Below, piece by piece: positions 33,627 to 42,598 of a stretch of 57,510 bases of DNA; position 1 is the stretch's first letter; the number at the start of each line of letters is the position of its first letter. The notes beneath the pieces were generated by a model, which was not told the origin of the DNA, made no database searches, and saw nothing but the letters and a program-made list of their open reading frames with translations. Position numbers and translations under genes: made by a program. This DNA is from Desulfoscipio geothermicus. GTDB taxonomy: Bacteria > Bacillota > Desulfotomaculia > Desulfotomaculales > Desulfallaceae. The stretch lies in assembly GCA_016841205.1 (NCBI GenBank), contig JAENZP010000018.1:1-57510 (forward strand), in the 5' to 3' direction.

Positions 33627-34253
33627 ATGATATTTAATCCCTTGACTATGGTAAATAAAGAAGAAGTGCGCCGCAGGGTGGAAAAACTGCGCAAACAGCA
33701 CCCGGACTTAACCAACCGGGAACTATGTGAGCTGATTATTACCCGGAAAAGCCGGTTTTGTGCGGCTAGCGGAGCAGTTACTGCTCTGCCGGCTGCAATG
33801 CCGGTTATTGGTACGCTGGTTACGCTGGTGGGCGGCACATTGCTGGATATGACGGCTGTGGGGTATTTCACAGCTGAAATGGTTCTGGAAATGTCCACTG
33901 TATACGGGCGTGATTTGTATTTGCCCGGAGTATCCCGGGAGGCGTTATGGGTTATGGCTTCCGCTGTTGGCGCAGATGCGGCTAACAAGACCATTGGCAA
34001 GCTGGCGATGCGGCAGATGCAAAACCAGTTTTTTACACGCATGGCTCGCGAGCTGTTGGTATCACTGGGTATTCGGGTCTCCCAGCGTACAGTATTGAAA
34101 CTGATACCTTTTTTAGGGGTGATTATCTCGGGTTCAGTTAATTATTTTATATGCCGTCAGATTGGACGCATGGCCGCTGACTATTATGAAGAAAATAATT
34201 ATGAAAATTGGATGGGGGATACCATAGATATTGAAGGGGAGATTATTGATTAG
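33627..34253 (+). CDS. EcsC-like membrane-associated protein (208 aa)
   Basis: Two hydrophobic Gly-rich segments (SGAVTALPAAMPVIGTLVTL and IPFLGVIISGSVNYFI) frame an amphipathic middle, the general look of EcsC-family proteins. Function unknown. The ribosome site is weak; ATG at 33648 is an alternative start. It stands alone between two minus-strand genes. Confidence 0.6.
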   Translation: MIFNPLTMVNKEEVRRRVEKLRKQHPDLTNRELCELIITRKSRFCAASGAVTALPAAMPVIGTLVTLVGGTLLDMTAVGYFTAEMVLEMSTVYGRDLYLPGVSREALWVMASAVGADAANKTIGKLAMRQMQNQFFTRMARELLVSLGIRVSQRTVLKLIPFLGVIISGSVNYFICRQIGRMAADYYEENNYENWMGDTIDIEGEIID

Positions 34254-34293
34254 CAGGTAAGCATAAATAAAGCCCTGGTTTAAAAAACTGGGC

Positions 34294-35094
34294 TTATAGT
34301 TCTATGTACTCCACTGTTATATTCGGTTGATCCCATAAATTCTTGATAACCTGCCTAACATAGCTAGCGCTGCCGCTGGTATAAAAATTTTCAGTGGCGT
34401 ACTCGGGAGCCCTATTTGCCAGAAGGTCTTCCTCCTGCAATACTTGGTGCACCCTTTTGGCTACTGCGCAGCCGGTATCAATTACCTTTACTCCGGGGCC
34501 CATTATGGACTCCACCAGAGGGCGAAGGAAGGGATAATGGGTGCAACCCAGTACCACAGTATCCACGCCGCATTTTATGAGCGGGCTCAAATATTTGCGC
34601 AGCAGGGCCGCCGTTTCCGGGGTGTCCAGCAGGCCCATTTCCACCTGTTCCACCAGACCAGCGCAGGGCACATTGATGACCTCTATGTCGCATGCAAAAC
34701 GTGTTAAAAGGGAGTTGAACCGGTCACCGTTGATAGTGACACCTGTGGCCAGCACACCTACTTTGCCATTGCTGGTTATTTGGGCGGCCGGTTTAATAGC
34801 AGGCTCCATGCCCACAATGGGTATCTGAAACTCTTGGCGCAGGTAATCCAAGCCTGCTATAGATGCAGTATTGCACGCCGCAACAATTATTTTAGCCCCG
34901 GCATTTATTAAAAACTTGGTTATTTTAATTGTCCGCCTTCGAATGCTTTCCGGCGGTTGTGTTCCATATGGACAATGGGCGGAATCGGCATAGTAAAGAA
35001 TGTTTTCACCCGGCATTAAGAGGCGAATTTCCTTAAATACCGATATACCTCCCACACCCGAATCAAAAATCCCAATGGGATTCGGGTTGGGCAA
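34294..35094 (-). CDS. murI: glutamate racemase (266 aa)
   Basis: It makes D-glutamate for peptidoglycan. The catalytic Cys residues are in AACNTAS and GCTHYP, and the substrate loop IGIFDSGVGG is at the N-terminus; length is typical. The start is TTG (35092-35094) with GGTGAGG upstream. It is probably a single gene. Confidence 0.95.
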   Translation of the reverse strand: MPNPNPIGIFDSGVGGISVFKEIRLLMPGENILYYADSAHCPYGTQPPESIRRRTIKITKFLINAGAKIIVAACNTASIAGLDYLRQEFQIPIVGMEPAIKPAAQITSNGKVGVLATGVTINGDRFNSLLTRFACDIEVINVPCAGLVEQVEMGLLDTPETAALLRKYLSPLIKCGVDTVVLGCTHYPFLRPLVESIMGPGVKVIDTGCAVAKRVHQVLQEEDLLANRAPEYATENFYTSGSASYVRQVIKNLWDQPNITVEYIEL

Positions 35095-35180
35095 GGCTGC
35101 CTCACCTTCATTTCTTTAATATATTCTATGTCAGAATATCATTTTAACAAGCGGTATGCAATATCCGGCGTTTTTTGGTT

Positions 35181-35363
35181 CTATTTTCTATCCATCTTTC
35201 CGTGATATAGCTGGTGTGTGGCGGCCAGTACCGCTGCCAGGGTCAGCAGGCCTGCGATCAGGTGGTATTTAGCTGCGTTCTCAACGCCCAGGTAAGCAGC
35301 CAGCCCTAGTACAGCGGTGATAATAGTAATAATGGCCGTAACGGCGGCCAGGAATTTTGCCAT
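35181..35363 (-). CDS. small membrane protein (60 aa)
   Basis: Two hydrophobic helices (about residues 5-25 and 35-50) with a short loop and a basic tail (HGKMDRK). I do not recognise a family. AAAAGGAGTG lies before the ATG, so translation is likely. Confidence 0.65.
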   Translation of the reverse strand: MAKFLAAVTAIITIITAVLGLAAYLGVENAAKYHLIAGLLTLAAVLAATHQLYHGKMDRK

Positions 35364-35483
35364 AAGCGATTCACTCCTTTTAGTTCAATCTTTATTGATA
35401 TTTATATTTAACATTTGACGGGGACTTTCCTTCTATAGTATTTTTATTTGGGTAAAAAGACATGCTCCGGAGCAATATTCTAA

Positions 35484-35512
35484 TTGACATACGGTTGCAA
35501 TTAAAATATAAT
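35484..35512 (+). promoter_or_regulatory. consensus sigma-A promoter of tRNA-Leu
   Basis: TTGACA (35484-35489) and TATAAT (35507-35512) are both perfect and separated by exactly 17 bp. Confidence 0.9.
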
Positions 35513-35533
35513 TATATTTGCTTAAATTGAGTT

Positions 35534-35621
35534 GCCGGAGTGGCGGAACTGGCAGACGCAAGGGACTTAAAATCCCTCGTTCGTTAAGAACGTACCGGTT
35601 CGAGTCCGGTTTCCGGCACCA
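35534..35621 (+). tRNA. tRNA-Leu (anticodon TAA)
   Basis: A class II tRNA with long variable arm. The anticodon stem AGGGA/TCCCT encloses CTTAAAA, with TAA at 35568-35570. T loop TTCGAGT is present and CCA is encoded (35619-35621). Confidence 0.93.
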
Positions 35622-35632
35622 TTAGATATGCC

Positions 35633-35675
35633 AGTTAATGCATCCCCGTTTTCGGTGGGTGCATTAACTTTTTTT
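35633..35675 (+). terminator. terminator of tRNA-Leu
   Basis: AGTTAATGCA (35633-35642) pairs with TGCATTAACT (35660-35669) and is followed by seven T. Confidence 0.88.
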
Positions 35676-35970
35676 ATGCCCACCGACTGGCTGCGCATTA
35701 GATCTGCAGTTCGAGATTGTAAATAGAACTTGCTGAAAAATTCTAAACAGTATATTGCCTCCGGTCTCAACTAATTCTTATTTCAACTAAAACACCATAA
35801 TGACTGTCTAAAAAAAGCCCCAGATTAGACGAAATAGATGATGATTATCGGCTCTAAACTTACCTTCATGGGGGAGTAAATAGGTTAAATATAAAAAAGT
35901 CAAAATTCCTGTGTGTTAAAGGATCCTGACTATTATTTATGGGGATTTAAATAGAGTGGGAGTTCATGAA

Positions 35971-36009
35971 GAAAAGAAAGATCGGATATTACAACCGACC
36001 TTTCTTTTC
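35971..36009 (+). terminator. hairpin in the 35.7-36.0 kb gap
   Basis: GAAAAGAAAG-A-TCGG pairs with CCGA-C-CTTTCTTTTC, one mismatch, 9-nt loop. The right arm itself is T-rich. No gene is evident in the 35680-35970 stretch it closes. Confidence 0.5.
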
Positions 36010-36044
36010 AATGTTATCTGTTTGTTTAAAGGAGGCGCTTTGAA

Positions 36045-36152
36045 ATGACCCCCTTTACTTATTTAGTTCGAGTGAGGTCTAGTACTAAAAAAACATGGGG
36101 TTTTTGCCCTACAAATATAACCTTGAAACCAAACGAGTCGACTGTTTTTTAA
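36045..36152 (+). CDS. possible 35-aa small protein
   Basis: A strong AAAGGAGG lies 7-8 nt before an ATG that opens a 35-codon frame (start MTPFTYLVRVRSS, end NESTVF). The stop overlaps by four bases the end of the convergent superoxide dismutase gene. No family is recognised and there is no other support than the ribosome site. Confidence 0.35.
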   Translation: MTPFTYLVRVRSSTKKTWGFCPTNITLKPNESTVF

Positions 36153-36820
36153 ATTATCCCCAGCATTATCGATAAATTACCCTGTATGGCCAAGAGAAGC
36201 CTTCTTTCTACTTCAGTCCAGTTAACTAGATTCCACCAAGCCCTAACGTAGTCTTCCCGCCGGTTTTGGTAATCCAGGTAATAGGCATGCTCCCAAGTGT
36301 CCACCACCAGAATGGGTATCCCTCCCCACTGGGTCAGGTCCTGGTGTTTTTCGGCCATCAAAATCTCCAGTCGGCCCCAGGCCGGGTGCCAAACCAGCAC
36401 CGCCCAGCCGGATGCTTCGACCTTTATTGCGGCCTCGCTGAATTGCTCTATAAAAACCGGGACGCTGCCAAAGTAGCTGAGGATCTGGTTTTGTGTTTGA
36501 GGACCAAGCTGCCCGCCGGTTCCGGGGGAAGTCATCACTGTCCAGTAGATGCTGTGCAGAATGTGACCAGAACCGTTAAAGGCCAACTCTCGCTCCCAGT
36601 GTTTAATCAGGCTGAAATCTCTGTTGCACCGTGCTTCGACCAATTCCAGTTCCGCTTTATTCAAGCCTTCTACGTAGGACTTGTGGTGGCGATCATGGTG
36701 GATAGTCAGGGTGGTGGTGCTAATGACCGGTTCCAGGGCGTTATAGGGATATGGCAGCGGCGGCAAACGATGGCCGCCCGGAGGTACCGCCGGTTGTAAC
36801 CAGTAATTTTTTGTGTTCAT
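36149..36820 (-). CDS. Fe/Mn superoxide dismutase (223 aa)
   Basis: The family signature is clear: LTIHHDRHHKSYV near residue 45 and DTWEHAYYLDYQNRR toward the C-terminus supply the metal ligands (His, His, Asp, His). It detoxifies superoxide in this anaerobe. Metal choice cannot be told from sequence alone. An extra N-terminal stretch of about 20 residues is Pro-rich, without a clear signal peptide. Confidence 0.92.
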   Translation of the reverse strand: MNTKNYWLQPAVPPGGHRLPPLPYPYNALEPVISTTTLTIHHDRHHKSYVEGLNKAELELVEARCNRDFSLIKHWERELAFNGSGHILHSIYWTVMTSPGTGGQLGPQTQNQILSYFGSVPVFIEQFSEAAIKVEASGWAVLVWHPAWGRLEILMAEKHQDLTQWGGIPILVVDTWEHAYYLDYQNRREDYVRAWWNLVNWTEVERRLLLAIQGNLSIMLGII

Positions 36821-37312
36821 TTAAATCCTCCTCAAAAACACCCAACCTCCGGTATTTACACCAAGACCAGGGCTAAGCTTTAAGTACCACTATTATTATA
36901 TGTAGTCATTCTTTTTACTGTGCATAGTAAAAAGTAACACCCTGCGTGGCATCGTTGGCATACCGGATGTTGTATATATTCCTTAAACGCATAGCTATGA
37001 GCAATCCATATCTTGGAGATAGAACTTTACCCGCGATCCATTCATTTAACCTTCAGTTTCCATTAAGGTACAATTCAGTTTCAGGGGGTACTATTGCAAG
37101 AAACGAAACATGAGAAATCTAATATGGAATAAGACATTGCGTTTCGGGCGATGCCTGATTAAAAGCTGTCCTGATTTCTGGGTGCTTTGGCCGTGATCGG
37201 TGTCGGCGTTAATATGAAAATGCTGCAAGCATACATTGGGGAACTTTTAATCAAAGAAAAGTAGACAAACAGGAATATTGGATTGGCTTAATTTTGAAAG
37301 GAGCATTTGCTG
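36821..37312. other. intergenic region between sod and the glycosyltransferase
   Basis: No supported gene. It contains the inverted repeat 36911-36934 and otherwise nothing recognisable. Confidence 0.4.
36911..36934. promoter_or_regulatory. 9-bp inverted repeat upstream of sod
   Basis: CTTTTTACT (36911-36919) and AGTAAAAAG (36926-36934) are perfect inverted arms around GTGCAT, about 90 bp upstream of the superoxide dismutase start. It could be an operator for sod. Confidence 0.4.
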
Positions 37313-38890
37313 GTGGCTTATAAAAACCGTATCCTTAGAATAAGCTTAATAGTAGTAATGTTAGTCGCAGCATTGTTATGTGTTTATTCAATATGGAATT
37401 ATAGTAATCATGATAACAATCAATCCGCTCCAGCTCAAAGCAGTATCAGATTTCAGAATTCCTTGCACAATGAAAAGGGACGGTTGCCGGATATTCAGAA
37501 TCATCAACCAGGAGGCCAGTTTCAAAATTCCAATTCCACCCAGCACAGGCAACCTCCCAATGGTCTCACCTGGAAAGGAATGACAAGTGAGGGCGCAGGA
37601 TATGCTCCATATCTAATCACCTATGCAATAATATTTTTAGCTGCATTTATAATAATCTACTACCTGTATATCTATAAAAAATTAAAAATTAACCCTACTA
37701 ATGAGAGATTACTAATATTAACTTTACTTTGTGCCGGACTGTTGTTTCGGATTTCTGCCTCTACGTTAATAGATGGACATCCTTTTGATATTAATACCTT
37801 CAAGAGCTGGGCAACTGCTGCTGCAAATAATATTTTTCAAGTTTATTCAGGCTCCAGGCCAAGCGATTACCCGCCATTATATATGTATATTTTGTTTTTA
37901 ATTGGCAAAGTTGCGAGCTTTCCGGCGGTGAATCCCTATTTTACATTGCTTTTGAAGCTTCCATCTGAGCTAGCCGATATTGCGACGGCTCTGCTTATTT
38001 ACAAACTAGCCAGAAAATATATGTTTTTGGAAATAAGTATCCTGGCAGCTGCATTTTATATCTTCAATCCGGCCGTTATGATAAACTCTACCATTTGGGG
38101 GCAGGTGGATTCATTCTTTACCTTCCTGGTAACTCTTTCGCTATACTGGCTTTCGGAAAATAAGCTTAACTATGCAGCTATATTATTTACAGCCACCGCA
38201 CTGATGAAACCCCAGGGAATTATCTTCTTGCCTGTGCTTTTCTTTGAACTGGCAAGAGTAAGGGACTTTAAAAACATTTTAAAAGCGATAGTTTTCTCCT
38301 TGCTTACAGCCGCAGTTATTCTATTCCCATTTTCCTTGAACCAGGGAGCGCTGTGGATTTTCAAGCTCTTTTCAGGAACTGTAGCAGAGTATCCTTATGC
38401 CTCCGTGAATGCATTTAACTTCTTTAGTCTAATAGGAAAAAACTATGCCAGTGATTCTGCGACTATGCTAGGTTTCAGTTATCATAGCTGGGGACTATTC
38501 TTCATTGTTGTAATAACGGCAATTTCCTGGCTGATGTACCATAAGGCAAAAAATAATAAATTTGCTGCGGCAGCAGCCCTTGTACTGATAGCAGGTGTTT
38601 TTACCTTTTCTACCAGCATGCATGAAAGGTATTTGTTCCCTGCTGTCGCCTTGTCAGTTATAGCTTTCATATATTTGAGAGATAAAAGACTGCTGCTTTT
38701 ATCTGCCGGCTTTAGCACCACCGTATATATAAACACTCATTCTATTCTCTTTGCTACAATTATCGGTATAAATCAGGCAGCCTATAATTTTACATTAATT
38801 CTTACTTCTCTGCTTAACGTATTATTGTTTATTTATCTTTTAAAAGTTTTAATTGATATCGTTTTCAAATCGCAGAAAATATTTCCTTAG
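37313..38890 (+). CDS. multi-pass membrane glycosyltransferase-like protein (525 aa)
   Basis: About ten hydrophobic segments are spread over the length. The first loop carries the DGHPFDINTFKSWA segment and a downstream YPPLYMYILF motif, typical of polyprenol-phosphate-dependent GT-C mannosyl-type transferases. It likely moves a sugar from a lipid carrier on the outer face of the membrane. A Gln/Asn-rich segment (residues about 30-85) precedes it. The GTG at 37313, 9 nt behind AAAGGAG, is preferred to the TTG at 37307. Confidence 0.75.
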   Translation: MAYKNRILRISLIVVMLVAALLCVYSIWNYSNHDNNQSAPAQSSIRFQNSLHNEKGRLPDIQNHQPGGQFQNSNSTQHRQPPNGLTWKGMTSEGAGYAPYLITYAIIFLAAFIIIYYLYIYKKLKINPTNERLLILTLLCAGLLFRISASTLIDGHPFDINTFKSWATAAANNIFQVYSGSRPSDYPPLYMYILFLIGKVASFPAVNPYFTLLLKLPSELADIATALLIYKLARKYMFLEISILAAAFYIFNPAVMINSTIWGQVDSFFTFLVTLSLYWLSENKLNYAAILFTATALMKPQGIIFLPVLFFELARVRDFKNILKAIVFSLLTAAVILFPFSLNQGALWIFKLFSGTVAEYPYASVNAFNFFSLIGKNYASDSATMLGFSYHSWGLFFIVVITAISWLMYHKAKNNKFAAAAALVLIAGVFTFSTSMHERYLFPAVALSVIAFIYLRDKRLLLLSAGFSTTVYINTHSILFATIIGINQAAYNFTLILTSLLNVLLFIYLLKVLIDIVFKSQKIFP

Positions 38891-38925
38891 TCTATGATAA
38901 AAGATGGTGTAATGTTACTATGTTA

Positions 38926-40809
38926 CTATCCAAGCACTGTTTTTGGGGACTTTTTACTTTTTTTATATTCATACATGTTTCTATCAGCCGCCAGAAAAAG
39001 GTAATCTATATTTGCAGGTTCTTTATCACTAACTGAAAAACCAATGGACATACTTATTGGCATTTCTGGATGTTCAATATTATGTAGAGTGATCAATTTT
39101 TGAATTCTGATACATGAATCCTTAACAATACTACGAGTGCATTTGGACATAATAATTGCAAATTCATCCCCTCCAATGCGAGCTATCACATCGTTTTGTC
39201 GGAAACACCCTTTTAGTAGAGTAGCAGCAGCTTTAATTAACTTATCTCCTGTTTGATGCCCTAAAGCATCGTTAGTTTCTTTTAGTCCATCCATATCACA
39301 AACTATAATACCCACTGGTGCGTTACGTCCATCTCCAAGACGGCTTTTCTCCTCCTCAAAGTATTTACGGTTATAAAGACCAGTGAGGGAATCGTGAAGA
39401 CTTATATATTCAAGTTGTTCTTGCATCTGTTTTAACTGAGTTATATCACGACCGACCCCAACGACACCCACAATTTTGTCTTGTGAATTTTTTATCGGTG
39501 ATAATGAAATCTGATAAAATCGTATCCCTAAAGCATCTTCCGTCGACCATTCATAAACAGTATTTTCTCCTGCTATTGCGTTCTTATAGGCTTTTTCATT
39601 CAGTAAAATATTATCTACTCCTAATATGTCATGGTAATTTATACCTGTACCACTATTTTCCTGATTTATATCTTCTTTAATGCATTTCCCATAAAACCCC
39701 ATAAAACGTCCTTCACAATCTAACATAAATACAATATCATTCATTGAATCAACAAGTGATTTAAATCTTTGTTCACTATTCTGTAAATCCTCCTCTGATT
39801 TCTTTTTCAGTTCCATATTTAAAAGCTGTAGGGTATTTAGTAAAGATTTATTCTCTAATAGGGTGCTTATTTGTCTTACTATAACAAGCAATATAGTAAT
39901 TATTAAACCAAATTCAGTACTCTTAACATAAGGGCGTTGCCAAATAACTATAACTAACAATAATAATATACTTAAGTAAGGGAGCAAAAGTTTAAAACGA
40001 TCATCCTTATCAAGTATTCCTTGAGAAGAAGCAGTTATTCTCGGCTCTAAAACGTTCTGCTCATCACGATAAATACTTGCAAAACCTATCAACAGAAGGG
40101 CCAGTCCCCATAAAGGGTCAATATAGCTCCCGGAAACATAAGAGCCTAATGCTTGTAGGTATAAGTAAACGGCGTCAGCGACCATCTCAAGAAAAAAACC
40201 CATACAAATTAACATTAATACTCTGTTAGCAAAAAAATCTTTCGAGACAAGGTAAATGCAAAAAACACTAAATATAAGAGTTAAGTCTCCAACTGGATAG
40301 ACAGTCGACACCAACACATTTAGTACCGGTGTTTTCCCTGACAACAGAAGTGGTTCAATAATAACCTCCCATATTAAAGAAATAGTAACTGTCATTACAA
40401 TCAATAAGTCAAAAATAAGACGAATTAGCTGATATGTACCTTTATTTTCGTACATTTTACAAGCAAAAGCTATCAAGTAAAGCACATACACAAATGCATA
40501 AAAAAAGTCTGCATATCCTGGAAAAGGATTCTTTTTCAAAACCAATTCATAATAAGACCAAATTATATTGGCCAGCGTATAACTTAAAGCACCCAAAGAT
40601 AAAAACAGCCAAAATCTACTACCATGTTCTTTACTTTTTTTGAAGGCATAGAATAGTAAAATAGCACTAACTGCAGAAGATATTATTAGTAATATATCGC
40701 TACCTAAAGCCATCTTATACGGTACATTATGCCAAAAGTATAGCCATGCAAAATAAATAATCATGTACCCTAAAAAGATGAAAATACTATATTGTCTTAA
40801 AATATTCAA
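38926..40809 (-). CDS. membrane-bound PAS-GGDEF diguanylate cyclase (627 aa)
   Basis: About nine to ten transmembrane helices (residues 1-320) lead into a PAS domain and a GGDEF domain with intact RIGGDEFAII and the upstream RQND inhibitory site. It should make c-di-GMP under feedback control. TTG start with GAGGTGATAG upstream. No c-di-GMP target is evident next to it. Confidence 0.88.
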   Translation of the reverse strand: MNILRQYSIFIFLGYMIIYFAWLYFWHNVPYKMALGSDILLIISSAVSAILLFYAFKKSKEHGSRFWLFLSLGALSYTLANIIWSYYELVLKKNPFPGYADFFYAFVYVLYLIAFACKMYENKGTYQLIRLIFDLLIVMTVTISLIWEVIIEPLLLSGKTPVLNVLVSTVYPVGDLTLIFSVFCIYLVSKDFFANRVLMLICMGFFLEMVADAVYLYLQALGSYVSGSYIDPLWGLALLLIGFASIYRDEQNVLEPRITASSQGILDKDDRFKLLLPYLSILLLLVIVIWQRPYVKSTEFGLIITILLVIVRQISTLLENKSLLNTLQLLNMELKKKSEEDLQNSEQRFKSLVDSMNDIVFMLDCEGRFMGFYGKCIKEDINQENSGTGINYHDILGVDNILLNEKAYKNAIAGENTVYEWSTEDALGIRFYQISLSPIKNSQDKIVGVVGVGRDITQLKQMQEQLEYISLHDSLTGLYNRKYFEEEKSRLGDGRNAPVGIIVCDMDGLKETNDALGHQTGDKLIKAAATLLKGCFRQNDVIARIGGDEFAIIMSKCTRSIVKDSCIRIQKLITLHNIEHPEMPISMSIGFSVSDKEPANIDYLFLAADRNMYEYKKSKKSPKTVLG

Positions 40810-41265
40810 ACTATCACCTCGTACTTATTCTAAATTTATCATATAAATATTCAGGCTTTTCCGTTACACAAACAAGGTAATATTTGCTAATCTTCTGAAT
40901 ATCCTGATTAGGTCTAAATAATTAATTCAGTAGTTCCAATTAAAAATAATATCACAAAATTATAATACATACAGCGAGAATTTTGGACATAAATTTTTTC
41001 TTTATAGCGGTGGCATGTACGTCAAAAGTTTTTAGGTTTGAAAATGCCATCACCATTCTAATTGCAAATCAAGCCTTAATAATGTGGTGTAATCTCTGCA
41101 TGTAATTATTCTGATGATGCATCCTTGATCGTATCGTCTATAATTCATACAAAATGAACATCGCGGGTATTCCCATGCTAATATTTCATAAATAGTTCAG
41201 CTAGTAATATAAATAGATAAGAACGCTAAAATAGGCCGGTGACAATTAGTATTGGGTGGTTGGCA
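40810..41265. other. intergenic region before hypA
   Basis: No gene is supported. A GG-N10-GC pair at 41165-41178 resembles a sigma-54 site, but its -12 box is poor. No sigma-A promoter stands out. Confidence 0.35.
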
Positions 41266-41607
41266 ATGCATGAATTATCTTTAATTCAAGCTCTGATTGA
41301 AATGGTCGTCAAAAGCGCTATGGAAAACAATATTAAAAAAGTGAGCAAAGTTCAGTTGGTTGTGGGTGAAAGCCACGGAGTACTTCCTGATGCGCTGGGA
41401 CTCGCTTTTGAGATATTGACTCAAGGCACCGTTTGCGCCGGCGCGGTACTTACCATAGAAAAAAGTACCCTGCTTTTAAAGTGCCGGGAATGCGCTCAAG
41501 AGTTCTGCCCTGAGGGTTACCTGTACCGCTGTCCCAACTGTGGTGCGGTAAATGCCGCTCTTATCAAGGGCAGGGAATTATATGTGGATTATTACGAAGG
41601 TGACTGA
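41266..41607 (+). CDS. hypA: hydrogenase nickel-insertion protein HypA (113 aa)
   Basis: It begins MHELSL, the family start including the nickel-binding His2, so the ATG at 41266 is chosen over the upstream frame start. The zinc site is CRECAQEFC followed by CPNCGA. With HypB it delivers nickel to the hydrogenase large subunit. First gene of the hypABCDEF cluster. Confidence 0.93.
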   Translation: MHELSLIQALIEMVVKSAMENNIKKVSKVQLVVGESHGVLPDALGLAFEILTQGTVCAGAVLTIEKSTLLLKCRECAQEFCPEGYLYRCPNCGAVNAALIKGRELYVDYYEGD

Positions 41608-41662
41608 CTAGCTTGGTTTTGATAAAACAGTTTTGACTGTTAAGAAGGGAAAGATTGTAAAT

Positions 41663-42343
41663 TTGAAGGTAATTGTTGGTAAAGATTTATTATACGTAAA
41701 TGCGGGTCAGGCCGTGGAAAACCGGGTTTTGTTTGATAATAATAAAGTAGCCGCAATCAATCTAATCAGTTCCCCTGGTTCAGGTAAAACTGCTCTGCTG
41801 GAAAAAACCGCGGAGTTATTGAAAGGTAAGTTGAAACTAGGCGTAGTTGTGGGGGATTTATACACGACTCGGGACGCCGAGCGGATCGAGAGGGCCGGTA
41901 TGACAGTTGTACAAATTAATACCGAGGGGGTGTGCCACCTTACTGCTGACATGGTAGCCCGGGCGTTGCGGGAATTACTGCTTTCCCAACTGGATCTGTT
42001 ATTTATTGAAAACGTGGGTAATTTAGTATGTCCGGTCTCCTTCGATTTAGGGGAAAATGCCAAAGTGGCTCTGTTGAGTGTTGTCGAGGGCAATGACAAA
42101 CCGGCCAAATACCCCGGTATATTCAGGGAGGCTGTGGCCACAGTCATCAGTAAAGTTGATTTATTGCCGCATACTGATTTTGACCTGCCCGCCTGCCTGG
42201 CCGAAATACAGCAGATTAACGGTGAGCAGCAGGTCTTTGTAACTTCGGCCCGTTCCGGGCAGGGTCTGAGCCAGTGGTGCGCCTGGTTGGAGCAATTGGC
42301 CGCAGGGAAAGCCGGCGGTAACCATACAGCAGACAATTGTTAA
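41663..42343 (+). CDS. hypB: hydrogenase nickel-insertion GTPase HypB (226 aa)
   Basis: The GTPase P-loop SSPGSGKT, the ENVGNLVCP metal-site segment and the SKVDLLP motif are present. There is no His-rich nickel-storage stretch at the N-terminus. The start is uncertain: the TTG at 41663 behind AAGGGAAAG gives a normal N-terminus, but the frame is open back to a TTG at 41633. Confidence 0.92.
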   Translation: MKVIVGKDLLYVNAGQAVENRVLFDNNKVAAINLISSPGSGKTALLEKTAELLKGKLKLGVVVGDLYTTRDAERIERAGMTVVQINTEGVCHLTADMVARALRELLLSQLDLLFIENVGNLVCPVSFDLGENAKVALLSVVEGNDKPAKYPGIFREAVATVISKVDLLPHTDFDLPACLAEIQQINGEQQVFVTSARSGQGLSQWCAWLEQLAAGKAGGNHTADNC

Positions 42344-42361
42344 GAAAGGAACTGTACAACG

Positions 42362-42598
42362 ATGTGCCTTGGTATTCCTGCACTGGTAGTAGAAGTGCCC
42401 GAAAAACAGTGGGCTGTAATTGAGGTGGAGGGCATCAGGCGTAAAGTGGGGGTGCATCTGGTGGGAGAAGTGGTACCAGGGGATTACTTGTTGGTACATG
42501 CCGGTTTTGCGGTGGAAAAGCTGGAATTGGCGGAAGCTGAAGCCAGGCTTGCTATATGGAAGGAGTTACTAGCTTTTGATCGTGCTGAACAAACTTAA
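42362..42598 (+). CDS. hypC: hydrogenase chaperone HypC (78 aa)
   Basis: It starts MCLGIPA, with the essential Cys2 that binds the Fe(CN)2CO precursor together with HypD. Size is normal. hypD starts inside its 3' end, so the two are translationally coupled. Confidence 0.93.
   Translation: MCLGIPALVVEVPEKQWAVIEVEGIRRKVGVHLVGEVVPGDYLLVHAGFAVEKLELAEAEARLAIWKELLAFDRAEQT

Noticed and set aside
41165-41178. Sigma-54 promoter upstream of hypA
   Set aside because: GG and GC are 10 bp apart, but the -12 box is ATGCT, the -24 box is poor, and no activator element is nearby.
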